A stretch of 64,000 nt of DNA from Pseudomonas anuradhapurensis (GTDB lineage: Bacteria > Pseudomonadota > Gammaproteobacteria > Pseudomonadales > Pseudomonadaceae). Location: NCBI RefSeq assembly GCF_014269225.2, contig NZ_CP077097.1, positions 4,289,001-4,353,000 on the forward strand, written 5' to 3'. The first letter of the stretch is position 1; the number at the start of each line of letters is the position of its first letter. The position numbers and the translations under genes were made by a program. Positions 56,148-64,000 of this stretch are shown here, in pieces. Under the pieces are notes generated by a model, which was not told the DNA's origin, did not search any database, and saw nothing but the letters and a program-made list of their open reading frames with translations.

Positions 56148-57296
56148 ATGCTGCGCCGCCGCATGCTCATCATGTTGGCCGTGGTTCTGCTGATCGTGTT
56201 GGCCCTGGGGGGCTACAAAGCCTTCTCGATCTACCAGCAGATCCAGATGTTCACTGCCCCACGGCCCCCCATCACCGTGGCAGCCGCCTTGGCCGAACAG
56301 CGCCCGTGGCAAGAGCGCCTGCCCGCCGTTGGCAGCCTCAAGGCGCTCCAGGGTGTGGAGCTGAGCCTGGAAGTGGAAGGCATCGTCAAGGCCCTGCACT
56401 TCGACTCTGGCCAGCAGGTCAAGGCCGGGCAACTGTTGCTGCAGCTCAATGACGACCAGGAAACCGCCCTGCTCGGTACCGCTCAGGCCGATCTCGGCCT
56501 GGCCAAGGTCGATTTCGGCCGCGGCAGCCAGCTGGTCGGTGACGCGGCCATCTCCCGCGGCGAGTTCGACCGCCTCACCGCGCAGTACCGGCGCAACCAG
56601 GCACTGGTCGAGCAACTCAAGGCATCGAAGAGCAAGAAGAGCATCAACGCCCCGTTCAGCGGCACCATCGGCATCCGCCAGGTGGATGTCGGCGACTACC
56701 TGGCTGCCGGCACCGTGATCGCCACCCTGCAGGACCTGTCCAGCCTCTACGTCGACTTCAACGTGCCGGAGCAGGCCCTGCCGCGCCTGAGCGTGGGCCA
56801 GCAGGTGCTGGTGCAAGTGGCCGCGTACCCGGGCCAGACCTTCCCTGCCAGCCTGAGCGCGATCAACCCCAAGGTCGATGAAGCCACGCGCAACCTGCTG
56901 GTGCGCGCGACCATGGCCAACCCGGACGGCAAGCTGCTGCCAGGCATGTTCGCCAGCCTGCTGATCTTGCTGCCCAACCCACAACCACGCGTGGTGGTGC
57001 CGGAGAGCGCCATCACCTACACGCTGTATGGCAACTCGGTGTATGTCGCCACGCCGAAAAAGGACAAGGACGGCAAGCCGGTAAACGACGACAAGGGCCA
57101 GCCGCAGCTTACCGCCGAGCAACGCACGGTGCAGACCGGCGAGCGCCGTGACGGTGTGGTGGTGGTCAGCCAGGGCCTGCAGGCGGGGGAACAGGTGGTC
57201 ACCGCCGGGCAACTGAAACTGACGCCGGGGGCCGCGATCCGCATCGGCGAGGACAAAGCCCTCAAGCCCGAAGCGGGCGCGCCGGGCAAGGACTGA
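56148..57296 (+). CDS. mexV: RND periplasmic adaptor MexV-like
   Basis: 382 aa membrane-fusion protein. It has an N-terminal membrane anchor (MLRRRMLIMLAVVLLIVLALG) without lipobox, the lipoyl/hairpin region (VKAGQLLLQLND; QYRRNQALVEQLKASKSKKS), and beta-barrel parts with APFSGTIGIRQVDVGDYLAAG. It links the MexW-like pump to an outer-membrane channel. It is 12 bp upstream of mexW and likely in the same transcript. In P. aeruginosa, MexVW uses OprM; no channel gene is here. Confidence 0.9.
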   Translation: MLRRRMLIMLAVVLLIVLALGGYKAFSIYQQIQMFTAPRPPITVAAALAEQRPWQERLPAVGSLKALQGVELSLEVEGIVKALHFDSGQQVKAGQLLLQLNDDQETALLGTAQADLGLAKVDFGRGSQLVGDAAISRGEFDRLTAQYRRNQALVEQLKASKSKKSINAPFSGTIGIRQVDVGDYLAAGTVIATLQDLSSLYVDFNVPEQALPRLSVGQQVLVQVAAYPGQTFPASLSAINPKVDEATRNLLVRATMANPDGKLLPGMFASLLILLPNPQPRVVVPESAITYTLYGNSVYVATPKKDKDGKPVNDDKGQPQLTAEQRTVQTGERRDGVVVVSQGLQAGEQVVTAGQLKLTPGAAIRIGEDKALKPEAGAPGKD

Positions 57297-57308
57297 CAGG
57301 AGGCTGGC

Positions 57309-60300
57309 ATGGCATTCACCGACCCGTTCATCCGCCGCCCAGTGCTGGCCAGCGTGGTCAGCCTGCTGATCCTGTTGCTGGGCTTCCAGGCCTGGAACAA
57401 GCTGCAGATCCGCCAGTATCCACAAATGGAAAACGCCCTGATCACGGTCACCACCGCCTATCCCGGTGCCAATGCCGAAACCATCCAGGGCTATATCACC
57501 CAGCCGCTGCAGCAAAGCCTGGCCAGCGCCGAAGGCATCGACTACATGACTTCGGTGAGCCGGCAGAATTTCTCGGTCATCTCCATCTACGCGCGCATCG
57601 GCGCCGACAGCGACCGGTTGTTCACCGAGCTGCTGGCCAAGGCCAACGAGGTGCGCAACAAGCTGCCCCAGGACGCCGAGGATCCGGTCCTGAGCAAGGA
57701 AGCCGCCGATGCTTCGGCGCTGATGTATATCAGCTTCTACAGCAAGGAAATGAGCAACCCGCAGATTACCGACTACCTGTCGCGGGTCATCCAGCCCAAG
57801 CTGGCCACCCTGCCGGGCATGGCCGAGGCGGAAATCCTCGGCAACCAGGTGTTCGCCATGCGTATCTGGCTCGACCCGGTGAAACTGGCAGGCTACGGCC
57901 TGTCGGCCAGCGACGTGACCACTGCCGTACGCCGCTACAACTTCCTTTCCGCCGCCGGCGAGGTGAAGGGCGAATATGTCGTCACCAGCATCAACGCCAG
58001 CACCGAGCTGAAGTCGGCCGAGGCCTTCGCGGCCCTGCCGGTCAAGACCAACGGTGACAGCCGCGTGCTGCTGGGCGATGTGGCGCGGGTCGAGATGGGT
58101 GCGGAAAACTACGACACGGTCAGCTCGTTCGACGGCACCCCGTCGGTGTACATCGGCATCAAGGCCACCCCGGCGGCCAACCCGCTGGACGTGATCAAGG
58201 AAGTACGGCGCATCATGCCCGAGCTGGAAAGCCAGCTGCCCTCGGCGCTGAAGGTATCGATCGCCTACGACGCCACGTTGTTCATCCAGGCTTCCATCGA
58301 CGAAGTGATCAAGACCCTCGGCGAAGCGGTGCTGATCGTCATCGTCGTGGTGTTCCTGTTCCTCGGCGCCCTGCGTTCAGTGCTGATCCCGGTGGTGACC
58401 ATCCCGTTGTCGATGATCGGCGTGCTGTTTTTCATGCAGATGATGGGCTACTCGCTCAACCTGCTGACCTTGCTGGCCATGGTGTTGGCCATCGGCCTGG
58501 TGGTAGATGATGCCATTGTCGTGGTGGAGAACATCCACCGGCACATGGAAGAGGGCAAGTCGCCGTTCGATGCGGCCCTGGAGGGTGCCCGCGAAATCGC
58601 CATGCCGGTGGTGTCGATGACCATCACCCTGGCGGCGGTCTATGCACCGATCGGCTTCCTCACCGGCCTCACCGGCGCGCTGTTCAAGGAGTTCGCCCTG
58701 ACCCTGGCCGGGGCGGTGATCATCTCTGGCATCGTTGCCCTCACCCTGTCGCCGATGATGTGCGCCTTGCTGCTGCGCCAGGAGCACAACCCCAGCGGCC
58801 TGGCGCACCGCCTCGACTTGCTGTTCGAACGCCTCAAGGTGCGCTATCAGCGCCTGCTGCACGCTACCCTCGACAGCCGGCCGGTTGTGCTGGTGTTTGC
58901 CGTGATCATCCTGTGCCTGATCCCGGTGTTGCTGAAGTTCACCCAGAACGAACTGGCGCCCAACGAGGACCAGGGGGTGATCTTCATGATGAGCAGCTCG
59001 CCGCAAACCGCCAACCTGGATTACCTGAACGCCTATACCGACACGTTCACCCCGCTGTTCAAGACCTTCCCCGAGTACTACTCGTCGTTCCAGATCAACG
59101 GTTTCAATGGCGTGCAGACCGGTATCGGTGGCTTCCTGCTGAAACCGTGGAACGAGCGCGAGCGCACGCAAATGGAATTGCTGCCGCTGGTGCAGGCCAA
59201 GCTCGAGGAAATCGGCGGCCTGCAGATTTTCGGCTTCAACCTGCCATCGCTGCCCGGCACTGGCGAAGGCCTGCCGTTCCAGTTCGTGATCAACAGCGCC
59301 GGTGACTACCCCGCTCTGCTGGAGGTTGCCCAGCGCATCAAGTCCCGCGCCCAGGAGTCGGGCAAGTTCGCCTTCCTCGACATCGACCTGGCGTTCGACA
59401 AACCGGAGGTGGTGGTGGATATCGACCGCGCCAAGGCGGCGCAGATGGGGGTGTCGATGGACACCCTGGGCGGCACCCTGGCGACCTTGCTGGGCGAGGG
59501 GGAAATCAACCGCTTCACCCTCGAAGGCCGCAGCTACAAGGTGATTGCCCAGGTCGAACGGCCCTACCGCGACAACCCCGGCTGGCTGAACAACTACTAC
59601 GTGAAGAACGACCAGGGCCAACTGCTGCCGTTGTCGACGCTGATCACCCTCAGCGACCGCGCCCGCCCTCGCCAGCTCAACCAGTTCCAGCAACTGAACT
59701 CGGCGATCATCCAGGGTGTGCCGATGGTCAGCCTTGGTGAGGCACTGCAGACCGTGCAGGGCATCGCCCGCGAGGAGGCCCCGGAAGGCTTCGCCTTCGA
59801 CTATGCCGGGGTGGCGCGCCAGTACGTGCAGGAAGGCAGTGCGTTGTGGGTGACCTTCGGCTTGGCACTGGCGATCATCTTCCTGGTGCTGGCGGCGCAG
59901 TTCGAAAGCTTCCGCGACCCGCTGGTAATCCTGGTGACGGTACCGTTGTCGATCTGCGGCGCGTTGCTGCCGCTGTTCCTCGGCGTATCGAGCATGAACA
60001 TCTACACCCAGGTCGGGCTGGTGACGTTGATCGGCCTGATCAGCAAGCATGGCATCCTGATCGTCGAGTTCGCCAACCAGTTGCGTGAAGAACTGGGCCT
60101 GAGCGTACGTGAGGCGATCGAGGAAGCTGCGGCCATTCGCCTGCGGCCGGTGCTGATGACCACGGCGGCGATGGTATTTGGCATGGTGCCGCTGATCCTG
60201 GCGACCGGGGCCGGGGCGGTCAGCCGTTTTGACATCGGTACGGTGATTGCCACCGGCATGTCGATCGGCACGCTGTTCACCCTGTTCGTGTTGCCTTGCA

Positions 60301-60353
60301 TCTACACCTTGTTGGCGCACAAGGACGTTGCCAGGGGAACAGCGGTGGCCTGA
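57309..60353 (+). CDS. mexW: RND multidrug efflux transporter MexW-like
   Basis: 1014 aa HAE-1-type antiporter with 12 transmembrane helices and two large periplasmic loops. The proton-relay Asp pair is in GLVVDDAIVVVENIHRHM (TM4), and the family start AFTDPFIRRPVLASVVSLLILL is typical. It exports several drugs in P. aeruginosa. A long hairpin terminator follows 16 bp after the stop. Confidence 0.92.
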   Translation: MAFTDPFIRRPVLASVVSLLILLLGFQAWNKLQIRQYPQMENALITVTTAYPGANAETIQGYITQPLQQSLASAEGIDYMTSVSRQNFSVISIYARIGADSDRLFTELLAKANEVRNKLPQDAEDPVLSKEAADASALMYISFYSKEMSNPQITDYLSRVIQPKLATLPGMAEAEILGNQVFAMRIWLDPVKLAGYGLSASDVTTAVRRYNFLSAAGEVKGEYVVTSINASTELKSAEAFAALPVKTNGDSRVLLGDVARVEMGAENYDTVSSFDGTPSVYIGIKATPAANPLDVIKEVRRIMPELESQLPSALKVSIAYDATLFIQASIDEVIKTLGEAVLIVIVVVFLFLGALRSVLIPVVTIPLSMIGVLFFMQMMGYSLNLLTLLAMVLAIGLVVDDAIVVVENIHRHMEEGKSPFDAALEGAREIAMPVVSMTITLAAVYAPIGFLTGLTGALFKEFALTLAGAVIISGIVALTLSPMMCALLLRQEHNPSGLAHRLDLLFERLKVRYQRLLHATLDSRPVVLVFAVIILCLIPVLLKFTQNELAPNEDQGVIFMMSSSPQTANLDYLNAYTDTFTPLFKTFPEYYSSFQINGFNGVQTGIGGFLLKPWNERERTQMELLPLVQAKLEEIGGLQIFGFNLPSLPGTGEGLPFQFVINSAGDYPALLEVAQRIKSRAQESGKFAFLDIDLAFDKPEVVVDIDRAKAAQMGVSMDTLGGTLATLLGEGEINRFTLEGRSYKVIAQVERPYRDNPGWLNNYYVKNDQGQLLPLSTLITLSDRARPRQLNQFQQLNSAIIQGVPMVSLGEALQTVQGIAREEAPEGFAFDYAGVARQYVQEGSALWVTFGLALAIIFLVLAAQFESFRDPLVILVTVPLSICGALLPLFLGVSSMNIYTQVGLVTLIGLISKHGILIVEFANQLREELGLSVREAIEEAAAIRLRPVLMTTAAMVFGMVPLILATGAGAVSRFDIGTVIATGMSIGTLFTLFVLPCIYTLLAHKDVARGTAVA

Positions 60354-60368
60354 ACCGGCCGCTGCAAA

Positions 60369-60408
60369 ATGCCAGAGGCCCCGCAATCGCGAGGCCTCTG
60401 GCATTTCC
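60369..60408 (+). terminator. Terminator after mexVW (possibly bidirectional)
   Basis: ATGCCAGAGGCC (60369-60380) pairs with GGCCTCTGGCAT (60393-60404). The 12-nt loop also has short complementarity (CGC/GCG). The T-tract is TTTCC. It also sits at the end of the leftward ColRS operon. Confidence 0.8.
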
Positions 60409-60421
60409 ATCTAGCGCCGGT

Positions 60422-60655
60422 TCAACCAAACGGCCGCAACCCCTGGCGCATCCCGAACAGGAACAGCAGCAGGTCCTGATCCGGCGCAACCTTGGCCTGC
60501 TGCTGCGGTTTCACGTCCCGCGGCAACGCGCACTGGTCGGCCATCTCGGCCTTGCTGAACACGGTCGGCCTCGGCTCTTCCCATGCAGCCACCGCCACGG
60601 TGGTCACCGCCAGGCCAGCTACCAGAAACAAAGCTCGAGTAATTTCTAGTTTCAT
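60422..60655 (-). CDS. Small exported hypothetical protein
   Basis: 77 aa from ATG 60655 (MKLEITRALFLVAGLAVTTVAVAAWEE), giving a signal peptide cleaved near VAVA. The rest is acidic and charged, with one Cys, QQQAKVAPDQD and a hydrophobic C-terminal FLFGMRQGLRPFG. No family is recognised. The ATG overlaps the inaA stop (ATGA), so it belongs to the colRS operon tail. Confidence 0.75.
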   Translation of the reverse strand: MKLEITRALFLVAGLAVTTVAVAAWEEPRPTVFSKAEMADQCALPRDVKPQQQAKVAPDQDLLLFLFGMRQGLRPFG

Positions 60656-61353
60656 TGCTCTAACCCTTTGACAGCGCTGCCAAACGCCATCTGGTAAAAA
60701 TAGAGCAAGGTTTGCCACTCCGCGTCGTTCAACGACGAATGGCGGCGCAGCTGGCGCAGGTCATTGCCCGCCGCACGTTGGCAGCTGATGCGCCGTCGGC
60801 ACTTTTCCAGGTCCAGCAGCGCCACCTCGACCCGGGCCTGCTCGCCTTCGCCAATTACCTTGACGAAGACATGCTTGCCATACAGGCAGCCGTGCTGCCA
60901 GTGGCCCAGGTGCATGCGCGCCAGGTTGTCCGCCAGGTCCTTGAGCATGCGCTCATGCACCACCTGCGGATAACGCTCACGGGCACCTTCGGCATGCCAG
61001 GTGTCGAGTTCGACGAAGCCGTCGAGTGCTTCACTGACCAGCAGCGCACGCCATTGATGACCGGCATCGCGCTCGGCCCCACAGAAGACGATGCGCGGCA
61101 CGCGCACCCCCAGCCGCTCGAAGCTGTGCAACGCATCGAGTTCGCGCAATACGGTCGGCCGGCCGAAAGGGTGCAGCAGGCTGCGGTAGATGTGCCCGAC
61201 CTGGCGTTTGGCATACAGCAGCTTGCCATCGGCATCGTTGAGGCGTTGCACGCCACTCTCGCCACCCCGCCGCTGGTTTGGCTCCTCGACCCACTCGCCC
61301 TGCTGGCGCCAGTAAAAATCGAACCGCGACTCCCCTTTCTGGGCTACAGCCAT
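60652..61353 (-). CDS. inaA: InaA-type lipopolysaccharide kinase-like protein
   Basis: 233 aa from ATG 61353. It has the kinase-like fold of the Kdo/WaaP family: an ATP-region Lys in LLYAKRQVGH, LRELDALHSFERLGVRVPRIVF, the HLGHWQHGCLYGKHVFVK catalytic loop (His and Asp/Asn-like positions partly changed) and VALLDLEKCRRR in place of DFD. By recall, colR, colS, orf222 and inaA are an operon in P. putida, and the protein is tied to outer-membrane integrity. It is 6 bp after the methyltransferase gene. Confidence 0.88.
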   Translation of the reverse strand: MAVAQKGESRFDFYWRQQGEWVEEPNQRRGGESGVQRLNDADGKLLYAKRQVGHIYRSLLHPFGRPTVLRELDALHSFERLGVRVPRIVFCGAERDAGHQWRALLVSEALDGFVELDTWHAEGARERYPQVVHERMLKDLADNLARMHLGHWQHGCLYGKHVFVKVIGEGEQARVEVALLDLEKCRRRISCQRAAGNDLRQLRRHSSLNDAEWQTLLYFYQMAFGSAVKGLEQ

Positions 61354-61359
61354 CAAACA

Positions 61360-62043
61360 CTACCCCTTACGCAATACATAGACTCGCCACATGGCATAGA
61401 ACGGCAGGAAGTCGAGGCGTTCCTGGATTCTGAAACCGGCGGCCTTGAATTCTTCTTCAACCGTGTCGGCCGGTAACACGAAACGGTTCTGGTAATTGTC
61501 CTGCTCGGCTTTGCGGGCACTGCGGCGCTGCTCCAGCTTTTTCCGGCGCCAGGCCTTGAAGTTGCCGTCCACCCACAACGACAGGATCACACTATCACGG
61601 CTAACCCGTTGAAATTCCGAAAGAATCGTCTTTCTGTGGGCCGCTTCGCCAATGTGGTGGAACAGCCGCATGCAGAAGATGCTGTCCACCGAATTGTCCG
61701 GCAAGTCGATGGCAAACGCCGAAGTCTGCAAGGGCCGTACCCGGGCCACCACCTCTGGCGGTTGCGCGGCACAGGCTGTCTCGATCATCGCCTCGGAGTT
61801 GTCGGCACCAATGATCACCCGGTTGGGCTTTTCCGCCAGCAATGGCCAGAAACGGCCGGCACCGCATGGCAGGTCGAGGACCAGGCCAGGCTCACCTGCC
61901 AGTGCCAGGGCGCGACGCGCCAGTTGTTCATCTCGCTTGTGGGAAAGACGTCGCGCCAAGCCATCCTGATGCTTGAGAAAGTATTCACGGGCGTGTTGTT
62001 TGTCGTACTTCTCGGAAAATTCAAGCTTGATGGGACTGCGCAT
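61360..62043 (-). CDS. Class I SAM-dependent methyltransferase (Orf222-like)
   Basis: 227 aa. The Rossmann motif I is LVLDLPCGAGRFWPLLA and motif II is VIIGADNSEAMIETA; DSIFCMRLFHHIGEAAHRKTIL follows. The methyl acceptor is unknown. It lies 107 bp downstream of colS and 6 bp before inaA, matching the P. putida colRS-orf222-inaA order I recall. Confidence 0.87.
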   Translation of the reverse strand: MRSPIKLEFSEKYDKQHAREYFLKHQDGLARRLSHKRDEQLARRALALAGEPGLVLDLPCGAGRFWPLLAEKPNRVIIGADNSEAMIETACAAQPPEVVARVRPLQTSAFAIDLPDNSVDSIFCMRLFHHIGEAAHRKTILSEFQRVSRDSVILSLWVDGNFKAWRRKKLEQRRSARKAEQDNYQNRFVLPADTVEEEFKAAGFRIQERLDFLPFYAMWRVYVLRKG

Positions 62044-62150
62044 TGGGCATCTCCTGACTCCATTCCGCCCACATTAGGCAAGCGAGCGTAGGAATCAGGT
62101 CATACCCATGTGAAAAAAACGTCATACGCCGAGGGCGCTGTTACAAAGCT

Positions 62151-63455
62151 TTACTCCGCCTCAGGGTCGCCCTTGGTCGCGGTATTGCTCAGGTCGACGT
62201 GGAACCGGCAACCATGCGGCAAGGTTGACGTCAGCGTGACCTGCCAACCCTGGTCGTCGCAGATTCGCTGTACCAGCGACAGGCCCAGGCCGAGGCCCTC
62301 GCCACGCCGTTCATCACCGCGCACGAACGGCCGGAACATGGCTTCGCGCTGCTCTTCGGGAATGCCCACGCCACTGTCCTCGACACTGAAACCGTTGGCT
62401 TCGAGGCTCAGGCGGATGTAGCCGCTGTCGGTATAGTGCGCGGCATTGCGCAACAGGTTGCCCATCACCGATTGCAGGAAAGTGGCGTTGTACAGCACCG
62501 AGCTGGCACTGACTCGCCCGTCGAAATACAAGGCCAGGCCCTTCTGCTCGATGGTGTCACGCCACACCCCGACCAGTTCGTCGGCCACTTCGCGCAAGGT
62601 CGCGCGCGATGCCACAGCGCCCTCGTCGCGCTGCGCCCGGGCCAGCATCAGGAAGGTCTTGACCAGCTCGCGCATCTCCTCGGTAGCCCGCGCCACACGT
62701 TCCACCTGGCTGCGTGAGCGGGTGTCGAGGTTGGGGTTTTCCATCAGCAGTTCGCAAGAAGTGGCCAGCACCATCAAGGGCGTGCGCAGTTCGTGGCTGA
62801 CGTCGCTGGTGAACAGCCGTTCGCGGGTCAACGCGTCTCGCAGGCGGCCCAGGGTATCGTCGAACGCCACCGCCAGCTGGCCGACTTCGTCCGCCGCATA
62901 GTCTGGCGCCAGCGGCGGGGCCAGGCCGAGCAACTGATCACGGTGGCGCACCTGGCGCGCCAGGCGGATCACCGGCGCCATCACCCGGCGCGCCACCAGC
63001 CAGCCGAGGATCACTGCCAGCACCAGGCTGAGCACGAAGCCCACCACCACCACTGCGAACAGCAGGCGCTCGCGTTCTTCGAAGTCGCTTTGGTCCTGCA
63101 GCAGGACATAGCGGCGGCCGTCGACGATCTCGACCATGGCGTGGTACGACAGCTGGTCACGGAACACCTCGTGGAAGCCGCGGTCGAGGTGGCGCAGGTC
63201 TTTGGGCAATTCGAAATCGTCACGCCCGCCGCTGAAGTAGAACAGCTGATCGGGGCGTGGCCGGTGGCTCCAGTCACTGACACTGTCCATGCGCAGCAGG
63301 CGCTGCAGGTCACCGCCCAGTACCGAGGAGATCAGCCGCTCCTCGACCAGGTGCACGGTACCGACGATGCCGAAGGCGAAGGCCCCGGCCACCAGTGCGC
63401 TCATCAGGGCAAAGGCGATGATGATGCGCTGGGCAAGGCTTTGCTTAAACTCCAT
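62151..63455 (-). CDS. colS: Sensor histidine kinase ColS
   Basis: 434 aa from ATG 63455 (MEFKQSLAQRII). TM1 is about 10-31, then a periplasmic sensor domain, TM2 (about 132-158), HAMP, the H-box FTSDVSHELRTPL, and N/G boxes NLLRNAAHYTDSG, DSGVGIP and GEGLGLGLSLV. Residues reported for metal sensing by P. putida ColS are present at the same positions: His35, Glu38, Asp57, His95, Glu96 and the ExxE pair Glu126/Glu129 (numbers from memory). It senses Fe(III)/Zn(II) and phosphorylates ColR. It overlaps the end of colR by 11 nt. Confidence 0.93.
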   Translation of the reverse strand: MEFKQSLAQRIIIAFALMSALVAGAFAFGIVGTVHLVEERLISSVLGGDLQRLLRMDSVSDWSHRPRPDQLFYFSGGRDDFELPKDLRHLDRGFHEVFRDQLSYHAMVEIVDGRRYVLLQDQSDFEERERLLFAVVVVGFVLSLVLAVILGWLVARRVMAPVIRLARQVRHRDQLLGLAPPLAPDYAADEVGQLAVAFDDTLGRLRDALTRERLFTSDVSHELRTPLMVLATSCELLMENPNLDTRSRSQVERVARATEEMRELVKTFLMLARAQRDEGAVASRATLREVADELVGVWRDTIEQKGLALYFDGRVSASSVLYNATFLQSVMGNLLRNAAHYTDSGYIRLSLEANGFSVEDSGVGIPEEQREAMFRPFVRGDERRGEGLGLGLSLVQRICDDQGWQVTLTSTLPHGCRFHVDLSNTATKGDPEAE

Positions 63456-64000
63456 CGCGGCCCTCGGCGAGGCGGTAGCCGACGCCATGGACGGTGTGCA
63501 GCAGCGGTTTTTCGAACGGTTTGTCGATCACCTGGCGCAGCTGGTGCACGTGGCTGCGCAGGCTGTCACTGTCGGGGCAGTCGTCGCCCCACAGGGCCTC
63601 CTCCAGCACTTCGCGGCGCAACACGTGCGGGCTCTTCTGCATCAATACGGCAAGCAGCTTGAGGCCGACCGGGTTGAGCTTGAGCAGGCGGCCCTGGCGG
63701 GTGACTTCAAGGGTGTCGAGGTCGTAGCTGAGGTCAGCCACCTGCAGGGTGCGGCGGCCACCGCCCTGGGCTCGGCGCAGCACCGCTTCGATGCGTGCGG
63801 CCAGTTCCGACAGGGCGAACGGCTTGAGCAGGTAATCGTCAGCACCGGAGCGGAAGCCCTGCAAGCGATCATCCAGCTGGTCGCGGGCAGTGAGCATGAT
63901 CACCGGCGTGTCACGACGGGCGTCTTCGCGCAGGCGTTTGCACAGGGTATAGCCGTCGATGCCGGGCAGCATGATGTCGAGCACGATCAGGTCGTAGTGT
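63445..64000 (-). CDS. colR: Response regulator ColR, C-terminal part (5' end beyond window)
   Basis: The frame runs from the stop at 63445 to the right edge; the start is outside. The receiver part shows the phosphoacceptor Asp in YDLIVLDIMLPGIDGY, TARDQLDDRLQGF and the KPF switch. The C-terminal OmpR/PhoB winged helix ends with SDSLRSHVHQLRQVIDKPF and LLHTVHGVGYRLA. With ColS it controls membrane and LPS modification genes that include orf222-inaA. The full protein would be about 227 aa. Confidence 0.93.
   Translation of the reverse strand, partial: HYDLIVLDIMLPGIDGYTLCKRLREDARRDTPVIMLTARDQLDDRLQGFRSGADDYLLKPFALSELAARIEAVLRRAQGGGRRTLQVADLSYDLDTLEVTRQGRLLKLNPVGLKLLAVLMQKSPHVLRREVLEEALWGDDCPDSDSLRSHVHQLRQVIDKPFEKPLLHTVHGVGYRLAEGRDGV

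Noticed and set aside
58377..60410. 677-codon open frame antisense to mexW
   Set aside because: Low-complexity Arg/Gln/His protein and no start signal; a shadow of the RND pump gene.

Overview
This is a GC-rich window from the core chromosome of a Pseudomonas, most likely the P. putida group. The evidence is the protein set (TtgBC, PcaR/K/B/D/C/F, TurA, BifA, XenB, ColRS with its downstream operon genes) and the many short intergenic REP/REPIN repeats. I see no plasmid, phage, IS, CRISPR, rRNA or tRNA signature; almost everything is ordinary host-like coding sequence. Strain and species statements rest on recall of gene families, not on a search.

Layout. (1) 1-3222: the end of the RND pump gene ttgB, the outer-membrane channel ttgC, and an OprD/BenF-type porin. 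(2) 3423-13751: a DUF962 membrane protein, then the protocatechuate/beta-ketoadipate cluster on the minus strand, read from the regulator down: pcaR, pcaK, pcaI, pcaJ, pcaF, pcaT, pcaB, pcaD, pcaC. PcaR-type operators are visible upstream of pcaI, pcaK and pcaR, and a possible small RNA diverges from pcaR. (3) 14237-19984: a small hypothetical gene, a Pit phosphate transporter, a HerA-like ATPase and a dCache chemoreceptor resembling McpG with a FliA-like promoter. (4) 20160-23030: a translationally coupled trio of GT4 glycosyltransferase, DUF2334 deacetylase and UPF0104 membrane protein. (5) 23338-28946: purU, the H-NS-like regulator gene turA/mvaT, sbcB, a PilZ protein, a lipoprotein and pyruvate kinase.

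(6) 29085-36438: a ferredoxin reductase, class I fumarase, a nitrilase-superfamily/GNAT pair, an NTF2-like protein, a DJ-1/PfpI protein, a phospholipase-D synthase and a YceI protein. (7) 36483-42642: a serine hydrolase with a small cysteine-rich partner, a short acyl-CoA dehydrogenase-like protein divergent from the ornithine-lipid genes olsBA, acpH, and an ArsR-xenB operon with palindromic operators. (8) 42744-50560: a coiled-coil membrane protein, an epimerase, argP/argO-like genes, sodB (preceded by a palindrome of roughly 240 bp), a lone hyi-like gene, and the c-di-GMP phosphodiesterase gene bifA.

(9) 50720-55914: two imelysin lipoproteins, a di-haem peroxidase-like lipoprotein and a DUF1513 protein. 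This looks like a periplasmic iron/haem redox module related in concept to EfeOB but without a permease. It is the best candidate here for an incompletely described system. (10) 56148-60353: the mexVW-like RND pump. (11) 60422-64000: the ColRS operon (colR truncated by the right edge, colS, a methyltransferase, inaA, a small exported protein).

The order pykA - ferredoxin reductase - fumarase - ... - sodB - bifA - imelysin cluster - mexVW - colRS resembles what I remember of P. aeruginosa PA4314-PA4381 more than P. putida KT2440, where I recall these as two separate blocks.
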